Positions 35,105-45,221 of a stretch of DNA of 64,000 bases are shown piece after piece; the first letter of the stretch is position 1; every line of letters starts with the position of its first letter. This DNA comes from Vesta saturnalis (lineage: Eukaryota; Arthropoda; Insecta; Coleoptera; Lampyridae). A program made the translations under genes and the position numbers. The notes below the pieces were generated by a model that saw only the letters and a list, made by a program, of their open reading frames with translations, had not been told where the DNA came from and did no database searches. The stretch lies in assembly GCA_036346205.1 (NCBI GenBank), contig JARFJB010001819.1:1985501-2049500 (forward strand). The letters are read 5' to 3'.

Positions 35105-35545
35105 TAGGACTTTAGGAAAGGGGGGTTTATTAGGGGCAGGTTTTGGTTTTTATCAATTATTTCTGAAACAGCTGTATGTTTCAAAGATATAAAAATACCA
35201 ACATATAAACCTTAAACATATCAATTAATTATGTTCTATGCAATTTTTTGATACGACGCGTAATTTAGCGGCAAAAAATTCGTAAGGTAGAATTTAAGCG
35301 TTAGTTTAAATTTTTTCAATATCTGAATAACGATTAATTTTATACGAAAAAGTGTAGACATATTTTTTAAAGAAAATTTAATATTACATAACTTTTCTTT
35401 ATTAGCAAACTAAGTCTAAAATTTAATTAAACATGACTGAAAATGCTTAAATCGTATTAACGATTTTTTATAGAAGTTATCGGTTTTGGACTTTTTGGTT
35501 AGCATCTATATGTCTACTAATGTCTACCTGACATGAAGCTTTTTG
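35105..35545 (+). repeat. Unnamed interspersed repeat family, copy 2
   Basis: It matches copy 1 from aggggggtttattagg through caaagatataaaaatac, attatgttctatgcaatttt, tgaataacgattaattttat and ctgacatgaagctttt. It ends where the Penelope fragment begins. The second internal unit is missing, so the copy is 3'-truncated. Confidence 0.85.
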
Positions 35546-35559
35546 GACTTTACGAAGTA

Positions 35560-35935
35560 CTATTCCCTTGGAAAAAGCATTAACATCAGTATAACAGAAC
35601 ACAAAAGACACTTACGTTTACTTCATCCTACTAAATCATCAATTGCTGAACATGCCTTAAACACTCCGCACAATATAAAATTTGAAGACACAAGAATTAT
35701 GGCTAACTATAGGAATTAGTAGGTATACAAGGAAGATTCGAGAAGCTATTGAAATTCTGAAACATGCTAACAACTTGAACAAGGATAATGGACATCAACT
35801 GATACCTGGGAATTGAAATTTAGGCAGTCTATAACAGTGATCTAAATTTAATTCTATCACCTTATTAATATATGTCACTTTGAATAAATATATAAATAAT
35901 TCCACCATTTTTTTCCAAATAAATCATTATTTAAC
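35560..35935 (+). pseudogene. Penelope-like element, endonuclease C-terminus (upstream copy)
   Basis: The codons give ITEHKRHLRLLHPTKSSIAE, HALNTPHNIKFEDTRI and REAIEILKHANNLNKDN, matching the GIY-YIG endonuclease C-terminus that is repeated at 38570-38805 in the next copy. Frameshifts interrupt it. It lies upstream of the larger copy in the same orientation, the partial-tandem layout known for Penelope elements. Confidence 0.8.
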
Positions 35936-36102
35936 ATGTCAAATGGTGAAAGTTTCAATTCTTATATCAGACGCGTATATGGGGAGGCTGTTTTGAAAAA
36001 AGTGACAATTTCATTAAAATCAAACATTATTAAGAAACTATTGGACCAAAGAGGATTTTTAGTAAAGCGAATCTATCTCTCCTAAGAGAAGTCATCCAAT
36101 GC

Positions 36103-36977
36103 ACAGGGTGGTTCATTTTTGATGTTTTCTTATGGGAAGTACCCTTTCTATTACAGATAGACAAAATGTAATATGGGATCCTTGTGTTAATTAAGATTAA
36201 ATAGTCATAATCAAGATATCTCTAAGCGTCATTGCTCAATTAGCCAAAATTGAAAAAATGGCGATATTTTGTGTTTACATTTTTGTTCATTTATAGAATT
36301 AGATGTTTACATACGTATAAAAACTGATTTGCTGTTAGCTTTTCATTATTTCTGATGATGTTATATTGTTTATTTTCATTTCATTTCAATTTGCATTTGA
36401 GGTTGTTTTGATAATTTTATATTCAATCTTTAGATTTAGAATTTGTTACCATTCCACAAGAACAACATTACAATTAAACTTATTTGAATTACAAAATGTC
36501 TCTAACATATTCCACTGGAAGTGAAATTTCTTTTTTGAGTAGAATACCTTCATTCAATTTCATATCTGGTTTTCTAAGACAACTGTTATCGCTAATAAAT
36601 ATACCAAAAAACTTAAAAAAATCAATTAGTTATTAAAATAGCATAGATGTGTTATATATTTTTAAAAAGCACAAAAGAAATGTAATTTAAAAATGTCATA
36701 GCCAACTATGGTTTCCATATAAAAAAATACAACTTTATGTCATATCTTTTTAAATTAAGGAGGTATTAAAATGTGAATGCACTAACGGCTTCTAATTAAA
36801 AAAGTGCATTTTTGTCAATTTTGGCTAATTGCGCAATAACGGTCAGAGATATCTTGATTATGACTATTGGATCTTAATTAATACCAAAATCGAGTAGAAG
36901 GACCTCATATTACTTTTTGTCTATCAGTAATAGAAAGGGTACTTCCCATAAGAAAACATCGAAAATGGACCACCCTG
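36103..36977. repeat. Mariner-type MITE inside the Penelope copy
   Basis: The left tip is CACAGGGTGGTTCATTTTTG and the right tip CGAAAATGGACCACCCTG-TA. About 160 bp arms are inverted (cttatgggaagtaccctttc, cataatcaagatatctct, ttagccaaaattga). The outer dinucleotide is CA on the left and TA on the right, so the left TA is mutated. It splits the Penelope N-terminal coding region. Confidence 0.85.
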
Positions 36978-37149
36978 TACAAGAAGAGATTGTGACAAAC
37001 TGGATAAAGAAGTTTACCATTTGCATATACTTTTGTTAGAACAGTAAATGATGACTGGAGATTTCTTCACAACTTTTATACAGTAGATTAGAAATGCATG
37101 AAGATGATCTTAATAATAAACACCACAACACAACACGTACACCTTACGC

Positions 37150-38810
37150 AGACCTTATAAATCGTACATCAGACAATCTTGTAGTTAATCTCAGCTCTAA
37201 ATAATTTGTCTAAAGGGTTGCATTTTACTGCGGTTCCTTCCAAAGTTCGTGTTGAAAAACTCAACTCTAATGTTGAAACGAGTATTAGCCATCTTCCAGC
37301 TACCGAAGCAGCCGAAATCAGATTTGAAACTACAAGAATACTACGTAGAACACAACCTCCAAAAAAGAACATATGCTGATTATCAAGCCCTAAAAAAATT
37401 GCATAACAACAAATACATCATAATTTTACGAGCAGATAAAGGACGAGCTACTGTTTTAATGGATAAAACTGATTACATAAACAAAGCTGGTAGTTTACTA
37501 ATCGATTCTGCTTACACTAAACTATCATATACTCCTACTCACAAGTTCAAATTATTAACTAGGAAACTGTTAAGGGAATCAAACTTACCAGCTGAAATAA
37601 TTAAGAAACTAACACCACAAGATCCTACAATACCAAGATTTTATGTGTTACGAAAAATACACAAACCAAATGCTCCACTTCGACCAATTGAAAGCTCCAT
37701 AAATTCAACAACCTCGCATTATTTAAATATCTAAATACTCTACTTCGACATTTCTTTGTATCGAGCAATTTCTTTATAAAGATTTCATAACATTTTAGTG
37801 AATTGATTGGCAAATTAACATTAACCCCAGGTGATTTGTTAATTAGTTTTGACGTAGACTCCTTGTTCACAAAATTACCAATAAATGACACCTTACAACT
37901 ATTAGAACCACAATTTAACCACAACGAGATCAAATTATTTAAACATTGTTTAACTACATAATTTTTCTTATTTAATCGCGAGTATTATTAACAGTTAGAT
38001 GGATTGGTATGGGATCTTCAATTTGATGATATTTTGGCCTTTTGGGGACGAAGAATTAATGGTGTTCCTAAACCGTTTAAACAAGCAGCATATAAACATT
38101 AAATTTACAATACAAAAGGAAAAAGGTGGCTGTCTTCTATTCCTTGATGTTCTAATTGAAAGAAAACCAGAAGGAAGCCTAACACATTCCGTATATCGTA
38201 AGCTAATTCATATAGATTATTATTTTAATGCTTCGCCATACCATCGTCCAGCACAAAAGTTTAGTACGATAAGAACTTTGTAAAACCGTGCCACAAACAT
38301 CTATCATCCAGATAATCTACAACATGCCATAACATAAATAATGGGTTCACCAAACAACAAATTAAAGTCATTTCAACCGAGACAAACGACGCCCACAACG
38401 AATAAAATTGGTAAAATATTACAAAAGCATAATATAAAAGTGACTTACAAAAGCAGTATTAAAGTTCAAAATCTTCTGGATTCAAATATCATTACATACA
38501 AGTGGTGTTTACGAAAGACCATGCTCTTGTGTTAGAGTGTAAAGTGGAAGAAGCATTAGTACCAGGCTAACAGAACACCAAAGACACTTACGATTACTTC
38601 ATCCTACTAAGTCAACAATTGATGAACATGCTTTAAACACTCTGCACAATATAAAATTTGAAGACACAAGAATTCTTGCTAACGATGGGAATTGGTACAC
38701 AATGAAGATTCGAGAAGCTATTGAAATTCTGAAACAGCCTACCAACTTGAACAGGGATAATGAATATGAACTGTCCGATAGCTGGGTGTCTATTTTCAGT
38801 GATTAATTTT
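37150..38810 (+). pseudogene. Penelope-like RT and GIY-YIG endonuclease, broken
   Basis: Order of motifs: LSKGLHFTAVPSKV and RFETTRILR (37200-37370), a frameshift, then KLHNNKYIIILRADKGRAT, RFYVLRKIHKPNAPLRPI (about 37640), DLLISFDVDSLFTKLPI (about 37830, RT motif A) and MGSS directly followed by FDDI (about 38015-38030). The normal stretch between the MGSPLSP motif and the catalytic YVDD is deleted and YVDD reads FDD. Next come NIKFTIQKEKGGCLLFLDVL and HSVYRKLIH, then the endonuclease: CSCV, RSISTRLTEHQRHLRL and REAIEILKQPTNLNRD. Several stops and frameshifts. Inactive. Confidence 0.85.
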
Positions 38811-38855
38811 AATCCTCTAGTTGCCTTATTAATATTTGTCACTTTGATATTACGC

Positions 38856-38891
38856 CTGACGAAGGACAGAGTTTCTGTCCGAAATCTTGCG
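38856..38891 (+). other. Penelope terminal hairpin, hammerhead-like
   Basis: CTGACGA-A-GGACAGA-GTT-TCTGTCC-GAAATCTTGCG. The seven-base stem is perfect, and CTGANGA and GAAA, the conserved strands of hammerhead ribozymes, flank it. There is one extra A before the stem, and I could not locate a proper cleavage strand. Penelope elements are known to carry hammerhead motifs near their ends, so this may be a degenerate one. Confidence 0.5.
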
Positions 38892-38905
38892 AATAAATAA
38901 ATAAT

Positions 38906-39502
38906 TCATACCATTTTTTTCCTAAATAAAGCGTTATTTATGGTTTAACTTTGTTTGGAACGGTTGCCTACGTCCTTTTACAACCTTTCAGTTGAGGGTA
39001 GAGTGTCTTATGTTGTCAATAGTGTATTGTCTGTATAGAATATATTAAATGTAAAATAAAATCTTATAAGGATCAAAAGGGCATAAAATAACCTTTCATT
39101 AATGTTCCGGTTTTATTTGGGAACCCTCATTGAATAGAAAATAAAGTAGAAAGGAGAAATATGCACATTAGCTGTTCTCTAAACAGTTGACAAAAGAACG
39201 ATAATAAATAGCTAATAATTCATTCTTTCCTAATCAAAGATTAGGATGTATCTCCGTTATAATGTAAAAATACTGTCCGTATGATCCCTATATAACTCAG
39301 GAATATCAGAAGTCTTTTACCTCACGTATTTTACTTATCGTTTACCAAGAAAAGCCGCCATTTTGGTAGGTATTTTCCCAATGGCCTGAATCCCGACAGC
39401 TTGAACGTTGTGCTTTCTGTTTTTATAATTCACAAATAAACGTCTACGTGGTGTATGCGGAGAGCGTAGTGCTATATAGTTTCGGTACAAGCCGACGTTG
39501 AT
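38906..39502. other. Spacer, nothing recognised
   Basis: No coding homology or repeat copy is seen between the Penelope tail and the Crypton gene end. Confidence 0.4.
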
Positions 39503-40549
39503 TTACTGCTTTCCCTTTCCACCAACGATCATAAAGCGCCTTGCTTTATTAGTTTTTGAATCGGGAATTTTTACAATTAAAACAATACCCTTATCTTCTA
39601 TGTAATCAATTGTCATTTTTGCTAACTCGTCACATCGACCTGCACCCGCTAAACCAATAATTAATACAACCCGAAACTAATATAAGTATGACATCAATTG
39701 AAACACTTTTAATTATGATCGCTTACTTTCATCGTTAAAAATTCATCATCAGGAGCTTTTCCAAGAAAATCGCCTACTTCGCTTCTTGTAAACACTCTGG
39801 ACTTTTTTGTTTGGTATCCATGTCGATTTTCTTTTAAGATACGCTTTCAATTTTGGAAAATTACATATGTTTAAGTTTTCTTTTATCAAAAGCATCGCTT
39901 TTAGCATTTTAGCATTTAGCAAAGAGTCGATGATTTGTATCTCTGACTGCCACCGGCAATGTATACCAGAAGAAGGTCTTCAGTAACTTGCTTACTTTTT
40001 TTATGCTGCACCACTTTTTAAACGTTTCATATTCTTTCTCATACCTCTGCCTTGATTTGTTTGGAAGTAAGTGCAACCGAGCTGGTAGCGTAGTGGTGAC
40101 ACGACCTGCTTAGCATTCGGGGAGTAATGGGTTCGATTCCCGTTACCGTCTACCTTGTATGAGGTTTTTTCAGGGGGTTTTCCTCATACACATGTAGCGG
40201 CATGGTCACTGCGTATATGCACACCGTGTGCGGCTACTTAGGCGAATGCTGGGGTAGTATTTTTTTCCCCCTCAGAACCCTAACTCCGTTCCTTCCGATC
40301 CGATCCTGACCACACCCATCCTTAATCTCACCATGCATATATACGTAATGTATGTATGTATGCCGGGAATCCATAATTAGGGCTGAAGGAGCTCGGAAAG
40401 CTCGAGCAGCCCGCCCTCCCCCTTGGGGAGGGAATGAAATACGTGGCCTTTTCCTTTCCCTTCCGAAGTAACTCCGCCACAGCAGCCATTGCAGCTTCAG
40501 TTATATTCATTTCAACATCCATTTCAAAATCAAAATCACTTAGGGACAT
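39503..40549 (-). pseudogene. Crypton-like tyrosine recombinase with intron, cut by a SINE
   Basis: The minus-strand start MSLSDFDFEMDVEMNITEAA (40549) runs to AVAELL, where the SINE begins. Beyond it, LPNKSRQRYEKEYETFKKWC (from about 40063), TEDLLLVYIA, RYKSSTLC and NLNICNFPKLKAYLKRKS follow with frame breaks. VGDFLGKAPDDEFLTMK leads to a 50 bp GT-AG intron (39677-39726). The last exon has LIIGLAGAGRCDELAKMTID and YIEDKGIVLIVKIPDSKTNK. The Arg of GRCDEL corresponds to the first catalytic Arg of tyrosine recombinases. The frame ends at 39503, before the catalytic Tyr. Inactive. Confidence 0.8.
40071..40464 (+). mobile_element. tRNA-derived SINE, 394 bp, 7 bp target duplication
   Basis: GAAGTAA at 40064-40070 and 40465-40471 is the target duplication. 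Joining the flanks restores the Crypton frame (AELL-PNKSRQRY). The head has an A-box-like tggtagcgtagtgg (40083-40096) and a perfect B box, GGTTCGATTCC (40130-40140), for RNA polymerase III. The body is GC-richer than its surroundings, and no poly-A is seen. A fragment of the same family starts the window (1-52). Confidence 0.9.
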
Positions 40550-40734
40550 CGTTATTTATTGAAAATTTGCAGAAAGGAAAGGAAAGAAAACACAAAACCG
40601 CAAACATGTTTTCACTAATTTTTTTGTTTTAGTTACAACACGCTTTTAATTGTTGATTTAAATTTTTTTCAAAGCTCTCTGATTAATTCAACTCTATTTT
40701 TTTTAAATAATTTTAACAATTTTTACATAATACA

Positions 40735-40862
40735 TCATGCAGCATGAAAGTGTTTTTGTTTGATTCGGAGGCGTTGAAAAAATACTCGGATTCTAGCGCA
40801 TCCTCGTATTTTTTCAGCAAGCCTCCTCGTCCAACAAAATGCCACTTTCATGCCATGTAATG
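40735..40862. repeat. Palindrome between divergent Crypton genes
   Basis: catgaaagtgtttttgtttg, cggaggcgttgaaaaaatac on the left return inverted as gtattttttcagcaagcctc and caaaatgccactttcatg on the right, around a loop of about 10 bp (ttctagcgca). It lies about 190 bp upstream of the minus-strand Crypton start and 410 bp upstream of the plus-strand one. Confidence 0.8.
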
Positions 40863-41269
40863 TAATATACTATAAATCTATTTATTTCGGATGGACAATG
40901 GTATAGTTTATTTAGACGGATATACTTTCTTTGTGAGTATTACTAAATTACTAATTATGTAGAATGCTATAATAGTTATTTACGTTATAAGTCTGGTACA
41001 ACGGATATTACGGACGAATAAGTAATTAATTCGGACCAGGCGAAGCCGAATCAGAATTCGTTTGCGTAATGAGTACGTAATATCCGGGTACCGAACGAGT
41101 AACGTAACGTACTTTATTTCATACTGAAACTCATTCAAAATTAAGAAGAAGCAAAAATGCAATTGTTCAAACCTGCATCAAGCAAGAATGGATAATTATC
41201 GTGGTTAGCGGGGTGGCTGGGACGCTAGGGTTGTTTGTTTACAATTTGCGATCAGCCAAAAGAGTAAAA

Positions 41270-41697
41270 ATGTGTGATGAAAATAGGAAGAATTCTGACG
41301 AAATCTTAGACAAAAGCAAAGCAGCTACAGCAGAACTTATTCCCTTCAAGTCTGAGGTGCGTTACAATAAAGAATACAAGGTTTTTAATGAATGGCGGCG
41401 GCAACATGAAGTGAAAATAATTGATGCGGAAGCTATGCTGGCATATTTATGTGATTTGGTGAGTAGTTTTTTCGTTTTAAATACATAGTTTTAGTATACT
41501 TTGTTAAATTTCTAGTCCAAAAAATACTGCGGTTTTTCTTCGATGATAAAATCAAGGCTGCTTGACTTTGAGAATATTGATATTTCAACATTTGCAAGAT
41601 TGAAACCATTTTTAAAACATCATTCAGTTGGTGACCAGGATAAACAAGCACAAGTTCTCACCTGAGAAGAAGTTTATGAATTCAATAAAGCAGCTTG
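41270..41697 (+). pseudogene. Crypton-like tyrosine recombinase, N-terminal two exons
   Basis: The ATG at 41270 (MCDENRKNSDEILDKSKAA) is preferred over an upstream GTG. AELIPFKSEVRYNKEYKVFN and AMLAYLCDL form the first exon. A 57 bp intron (41459-41515, GTGAGT..TTTCTAG) follows on a codon boundary. Exon 2 has KKYCGFSSMIKSRLL, NIDISTFARLKPFLKHHSVG, then a TGA replacing a codon in VLT-EEVYEFNKAA. The catalytic domain is lacking. Divergently oriented to the Crypton at 39503-40549. Confidence 0.75.
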
Positions 41698-42179
41698 AGT
41701 TCCGTAAAATTCCTACCCTACCGTAAAAATGTGTTTTTCTATCGATTACACTCTACCGTAAAACCCCATATTACAGTACAGTATGAAATAAAATTATTTA
41801 AAACTAAGTACCACACGCCTCAGATTTTTTTCTCGAAAATGAAACGTCAAGGGAGTTTGAGAAAAAAAGATTCAGTACTATAGATGCTAAAAGTATCCAT
41901 TGATGATATTTCGACTTCCGGAATAAACTAGAAGTATATGTTACTTAAGTCACCTATGGAATTTCAAACGGAAACATGGGTCAAATTGGGGATCATTGGA
42001 TGAGCTTAGAAACAGAAGCAATTTTTATTAGAACTTAATTTTATTATCAATAAAAATGTTAAAAATGCTCGCTACTTTGACGCACACATTTCCGCAAACG
42101 TAGTTTAACAGTATTCGTAACTTGCACAACAATGCATTTAATCTTTCCCCTAAAATACGTCCACAGCGGCCAAACCTGA
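41698..42179. other. Spacer, nothing recognised
   Basis: The duplicated short motif taccgtaaaa (41720, 41755) is the only structure noted. No coding homology. Confidence 0.4.
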
Positions 42180-42560
42180 AGATAGAGGTGGCTTCCCCTT
42201 AGGTTCTCCTTTGTCCATCCACCGAAAATAGGTTATTTATTGACGGTCACTGGTGGAAAATTTTACGCAATCTAGTACCGAAAGTCATCCCAGAAACTGA
42301 CCCATACTCGATGATCCACAAATTCTCGTTGTCTACTTCCCACAACCAACGTGAGCTTTTTATTGACCAATTACGGAGATTGACTATTTTTAAATGTGGT
42401 TTCATCAGTATATAGAATTAATTGAAGAATCTTATGACTCAGTCCAGAATCAATTGATATCCTCGCAGTTAGGATTAGCAACAACTCAACAAGGACGTCG
42501 GTTTCTCTTTCACCTCTCACAGACCGTGTAATGTTCTGGTTTCAATTATACCAGTTAGAA
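42180..42560 (-). pseudogene. Probable Tc1/mariner transposase fragment
   Basis: The minus strand near 42410 encodes ILYTDETTFKNSQSP, which fits the first catalytic Asp segment (xxTDExxF) of Tc1/mariner transposases. A shifted frame gives NWSIKSSRWLWEVDNENLW, in the position of the conserved NxxNxxYW..xNPxW region. Beyond that it is too decayed to follow. No TIRs assigned. Confidence 0.45.
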
Positions 42561-43143
42561 TTCGAAACGTTAAACGTCTAAAAGCATATCAAAACCTTCT
42601 TCGTAATATGACATGTTAGTTTAAATGATTGCAAATCAAAACTGTCAATTAAAAAAAATGTCTAAAAATTGATTTTGATAAGAATTACGTACGATTATAT
42701 TGTTATTAGAACATAATAAAATGTGTCGATATTAAGATTGCACAATACACCGTTTCCACGATACCGTTACGTTTCAATATAGTCACATTATTCTTAAAAA
42801 TATCAATTTTATGAAACTAGCATTGGAAACTAGGTTAACCGGTAAATTAGGTTATGTATTTTTTTAATTTCTAATTACCTTCCTAGTGTGAGAATTAAAT
42901 GATTATTTATTTTTAATATGTTTAAATTTCTTTTTTATACCATCCATCCACTCTATGTAAGTATTCTGTTTTTTAACTATCCAAGCTAAAGAAAAGTGAT
43001 TCGAAATTGAACTGACACCGGAAATATTCGTTCTGGTGCCCCATAAGATCAAAAAAGTGGTTTTTGGAAAATCTACTTATTTAAATTTAATTTGATATGT
43101 AAGGGATGTAAGATCTAAATGTCTAGTTCCCAATGATTCTACG
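42561..43143. other. Spacer, nothing recognised
   Basis: AT-rich non-coding sequence with no recognisable repeat. Confidence 0.4.
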
Positions 43144-43355
43144 TAAGTACATAAGTTTAACACCTATCTGCACCCAGTGATTTTTTGTGGAAATCGTCCA
43201 TGTACTACAGAGTATTAGGATGCATTCTTATTTTGTTTCGACCAAACTAACTTAAAAACTATAAAAACTATAAGAAAACATTCGAATTGCATAAGGACGG
43301 AGTAATAAGAGTGCAAATGCGTATGTACAAACTAGCATAATTTGCATCCTTCTGT
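43144..43355. repeat. Direct repeat, left copy (212 bp)
   Basis: gtacataagtttaacaccta..tttttgtggaaatcgtccatg..aacattcgaattgcataagg..caaactagcataatttgcat. The right copy is at 44934-45145 with only a handful of differences. The pair frames the mariner fragment between them. Confidence 0.9.
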
Positions 43356-43549
43356 TCTTGTCGTTTTATTTGTCTTTTTATTGTTCCTGTAATTCACGTA
43401 AAATCTGTCTTTTTCAAGACAAAAACTGCACATACATGATTGACTTATCTGGTAAGTAAATAAATACAGAGCTGTTTAGAATAAAAATAAAATGCGAAAA
43501 ATTTTTAGGTTATAATTGTTAATGTCTTATGTTCGTCTGGGCAACGAGA

Positions 43550-44523
43550 TGAAGGTGGCGTCTGGAAATATTCGCGACATATGTTCGTCGAATTGTTCAA
43601 CGTTTTCGTGACACCGGATCCATATCCGAAGGTAAATCCACTGGCAGAAGACCTATACTTGACGAAGAAGGCTTAGAAGATATTCGGGGGCGATTAGAAG
43701 CTAATCCCAATAAATCTTTAAGACTATTGTCTGCTTAAAGTGATAATTGAGTAAAATTTGTTTTTATTACTAAATGTTGATTATTTATTAATTGTACTTG
43801 TAGGGGTTTCATGTGGGACATGCCAGAAGGCTTGTAAAAGACTGAAAATGCACCCGTACCAAATGTCTGTATTACAAAAATTGCTGCCAACTGATTTTGA
43901 AAAGCGTCGAACGTACTGTACCTGGTTTAACCAAAATCTCAATAACAATGATGTTTTGGATATAACATTTTTCAGTGACGAGGCATGGTTTCATCTAAGC
44001 GGCTGAACATAACTGAAAATCCCCATGTATTTAATGAAACTCTATTACATCCAGTTAAAACTGGAGTTTGGATTGCCATGTCGAGAAGGCGAATAATTGG
44101 ACCAATTTCTTTAATGAAAATATAAATGCCGAAAACTATCAAAAATTAATTCTAAGACCTTTCATTGAACAACTGCACGGCGACAAGCTTTAAAATGGGT
44201 ATTTCCAGCAAGATTCCGCAACAGCCGATACGGCCCGTACAACGTTGGCATATTTATCACAATTTTTCGATGATAGAATAATAAGCAAAAATCGATGGGT
44301 ACCACGATATCCCTGCTTGACTCCGCTCGACTGCTTTCTATTTGGTCATCTTAAAAGTGTTGTGTATGCAAATCGTTTACATACGGTTGAGGAGCTACAG
44401 AACGCCATAGTGAACGCCGTTAATGCAATAACCCCACAACACTTACCAGCCGTCTTCAAGAATATTAAACGTAGCGTAAATTTAAGCCTAGAAAATAATG
44501 AACATTTTCAGCACTTATTATAA
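43550..44523 (+). pseudogene. mariner-like transposase, third Asp lost
   Basis: The frames give FVRRIVQRFRDTGSISEGKS and GRRPILDEEGLEDIRGRLEA (helix-turn-helix part, 43580-43730), SVLQKLLPTDFEKRRTYCTW, DITFFSDEAWFHLSG (43959-44004, first Asp), NPHVFNETLLHPVKTGVWIA, RRRIIGPIS, YFQQDSATADTARTTLAYL in a shifted frame (second Asp), WVPRYPCLTPLDCFLFGHLK (about 44300) and a complete C-terminus ending HFQHLL. In the third motif the usual SPDL is YPCL, so the catalytic Asp is replaced by Cys. Inactive. Confidence 0.85.
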
Positions 44524-44822
44524 GCTCTCGGAGACTATAATTTGTCTCCGTCATCAGTCAAATTAAAGTAAAATGAAATAAAAACATTCCATTTACTTAT
44601 AGGCATTTTTAATAATAACATTAAGATGGAGGTAGTTCAACAATCAAGAAATACAGACTATTTAAATGTCATTTAAAATTTTGCTGTATAACTTTTGAAT
44701 TTCCCGCCCAATCAGTAATACCCGTATGTACACCACTGGAAATAGTTGGGATCGCATTATTGCGATAAGTGGAGAATAGCTTTTTTGAAGTAAGCGGACT
44801 ACTTCCATCAATCAGGATCATC

Positions 44823-44825
<3 letters not shown>

Positions 44826-44877
<52 letters not shown>

Positions 44878-44933
44878 GTTTTCGCGGCTGGTATATAAAT
44901 ACTCGCACATCTGCGTATACATAATGTATACAT
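44826..44933. repeat. (TA)n tract followed by a Penelope terminal fragment
   Basis: TA runs from 44826 to 44874. Then aggttttcgcggctggtatataaat (44876-44900) matches the terminus at 13950-13975 (aggtttccgcaactggtata). Only this terminal piece is present. Confidence 0.65.
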
Positions 44934-45145
44934 TTACATAAGTTTAACACCTATCTGCACCCAGTGATTTTTTGTGGAAACCGTCCATGTGCTATAGAGT
45001 ATTAGGATGCATTCTTATTTTGTTTCGATTAAACTAACTTAAGAACTATAAAAACTATAAGAAAACATTCGAATTGCATAAGGGCGGAGTAATAAGAGTG
45101 CAAATACGTATGTACAAACTAGCATAATTTGCATCTTTCGGTATT
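44934..45145. repeat. Direct repeat, right copy (212 bp)
   Basis: Near-identical to 43144-43355, starting at the cataagtttaacacctatctg stretch and ending caaactagcataatttgcat. It follows the TA tract and Penelope fragment, which are absent before the left copy. Confidence 0.9.
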
Positions 45146-45221
45146 TGAGGAAAGTACCGTCACAAAAACTCATACAAGGAAGAAGGCAAACGGAATCTAA
45201 CCCATTATCTCGGAAATTACC

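Larger units (their letters stand above)
35945..38905 (+). mobile_element. Penelope-like retroelement, interrupted by a MITE
   Basis: It runs from an N-terminal piece (RGFLVKRIYLS, about 36050) across a nested MITE (36103-36977), then the reverse transcriptase and GIY-YIG endonuclease remnants, to the terminal hairpin at 38856 and an AATAAATAAATAA tail. The 3' part of another copy lies immediately upstream (35560-35935). Penelope elements use this RT/GIY-YIG pair for target-primed insertion. Confidence 0.8.

Noticed and set aside
43144..45145. The 212 bp direct repeats as LTRs of a retroelement
   Set aside because: No TG..CA ends, primer-binding site or polypurine tract. The interior is a mariner transposase, and no short target duplication was seen.
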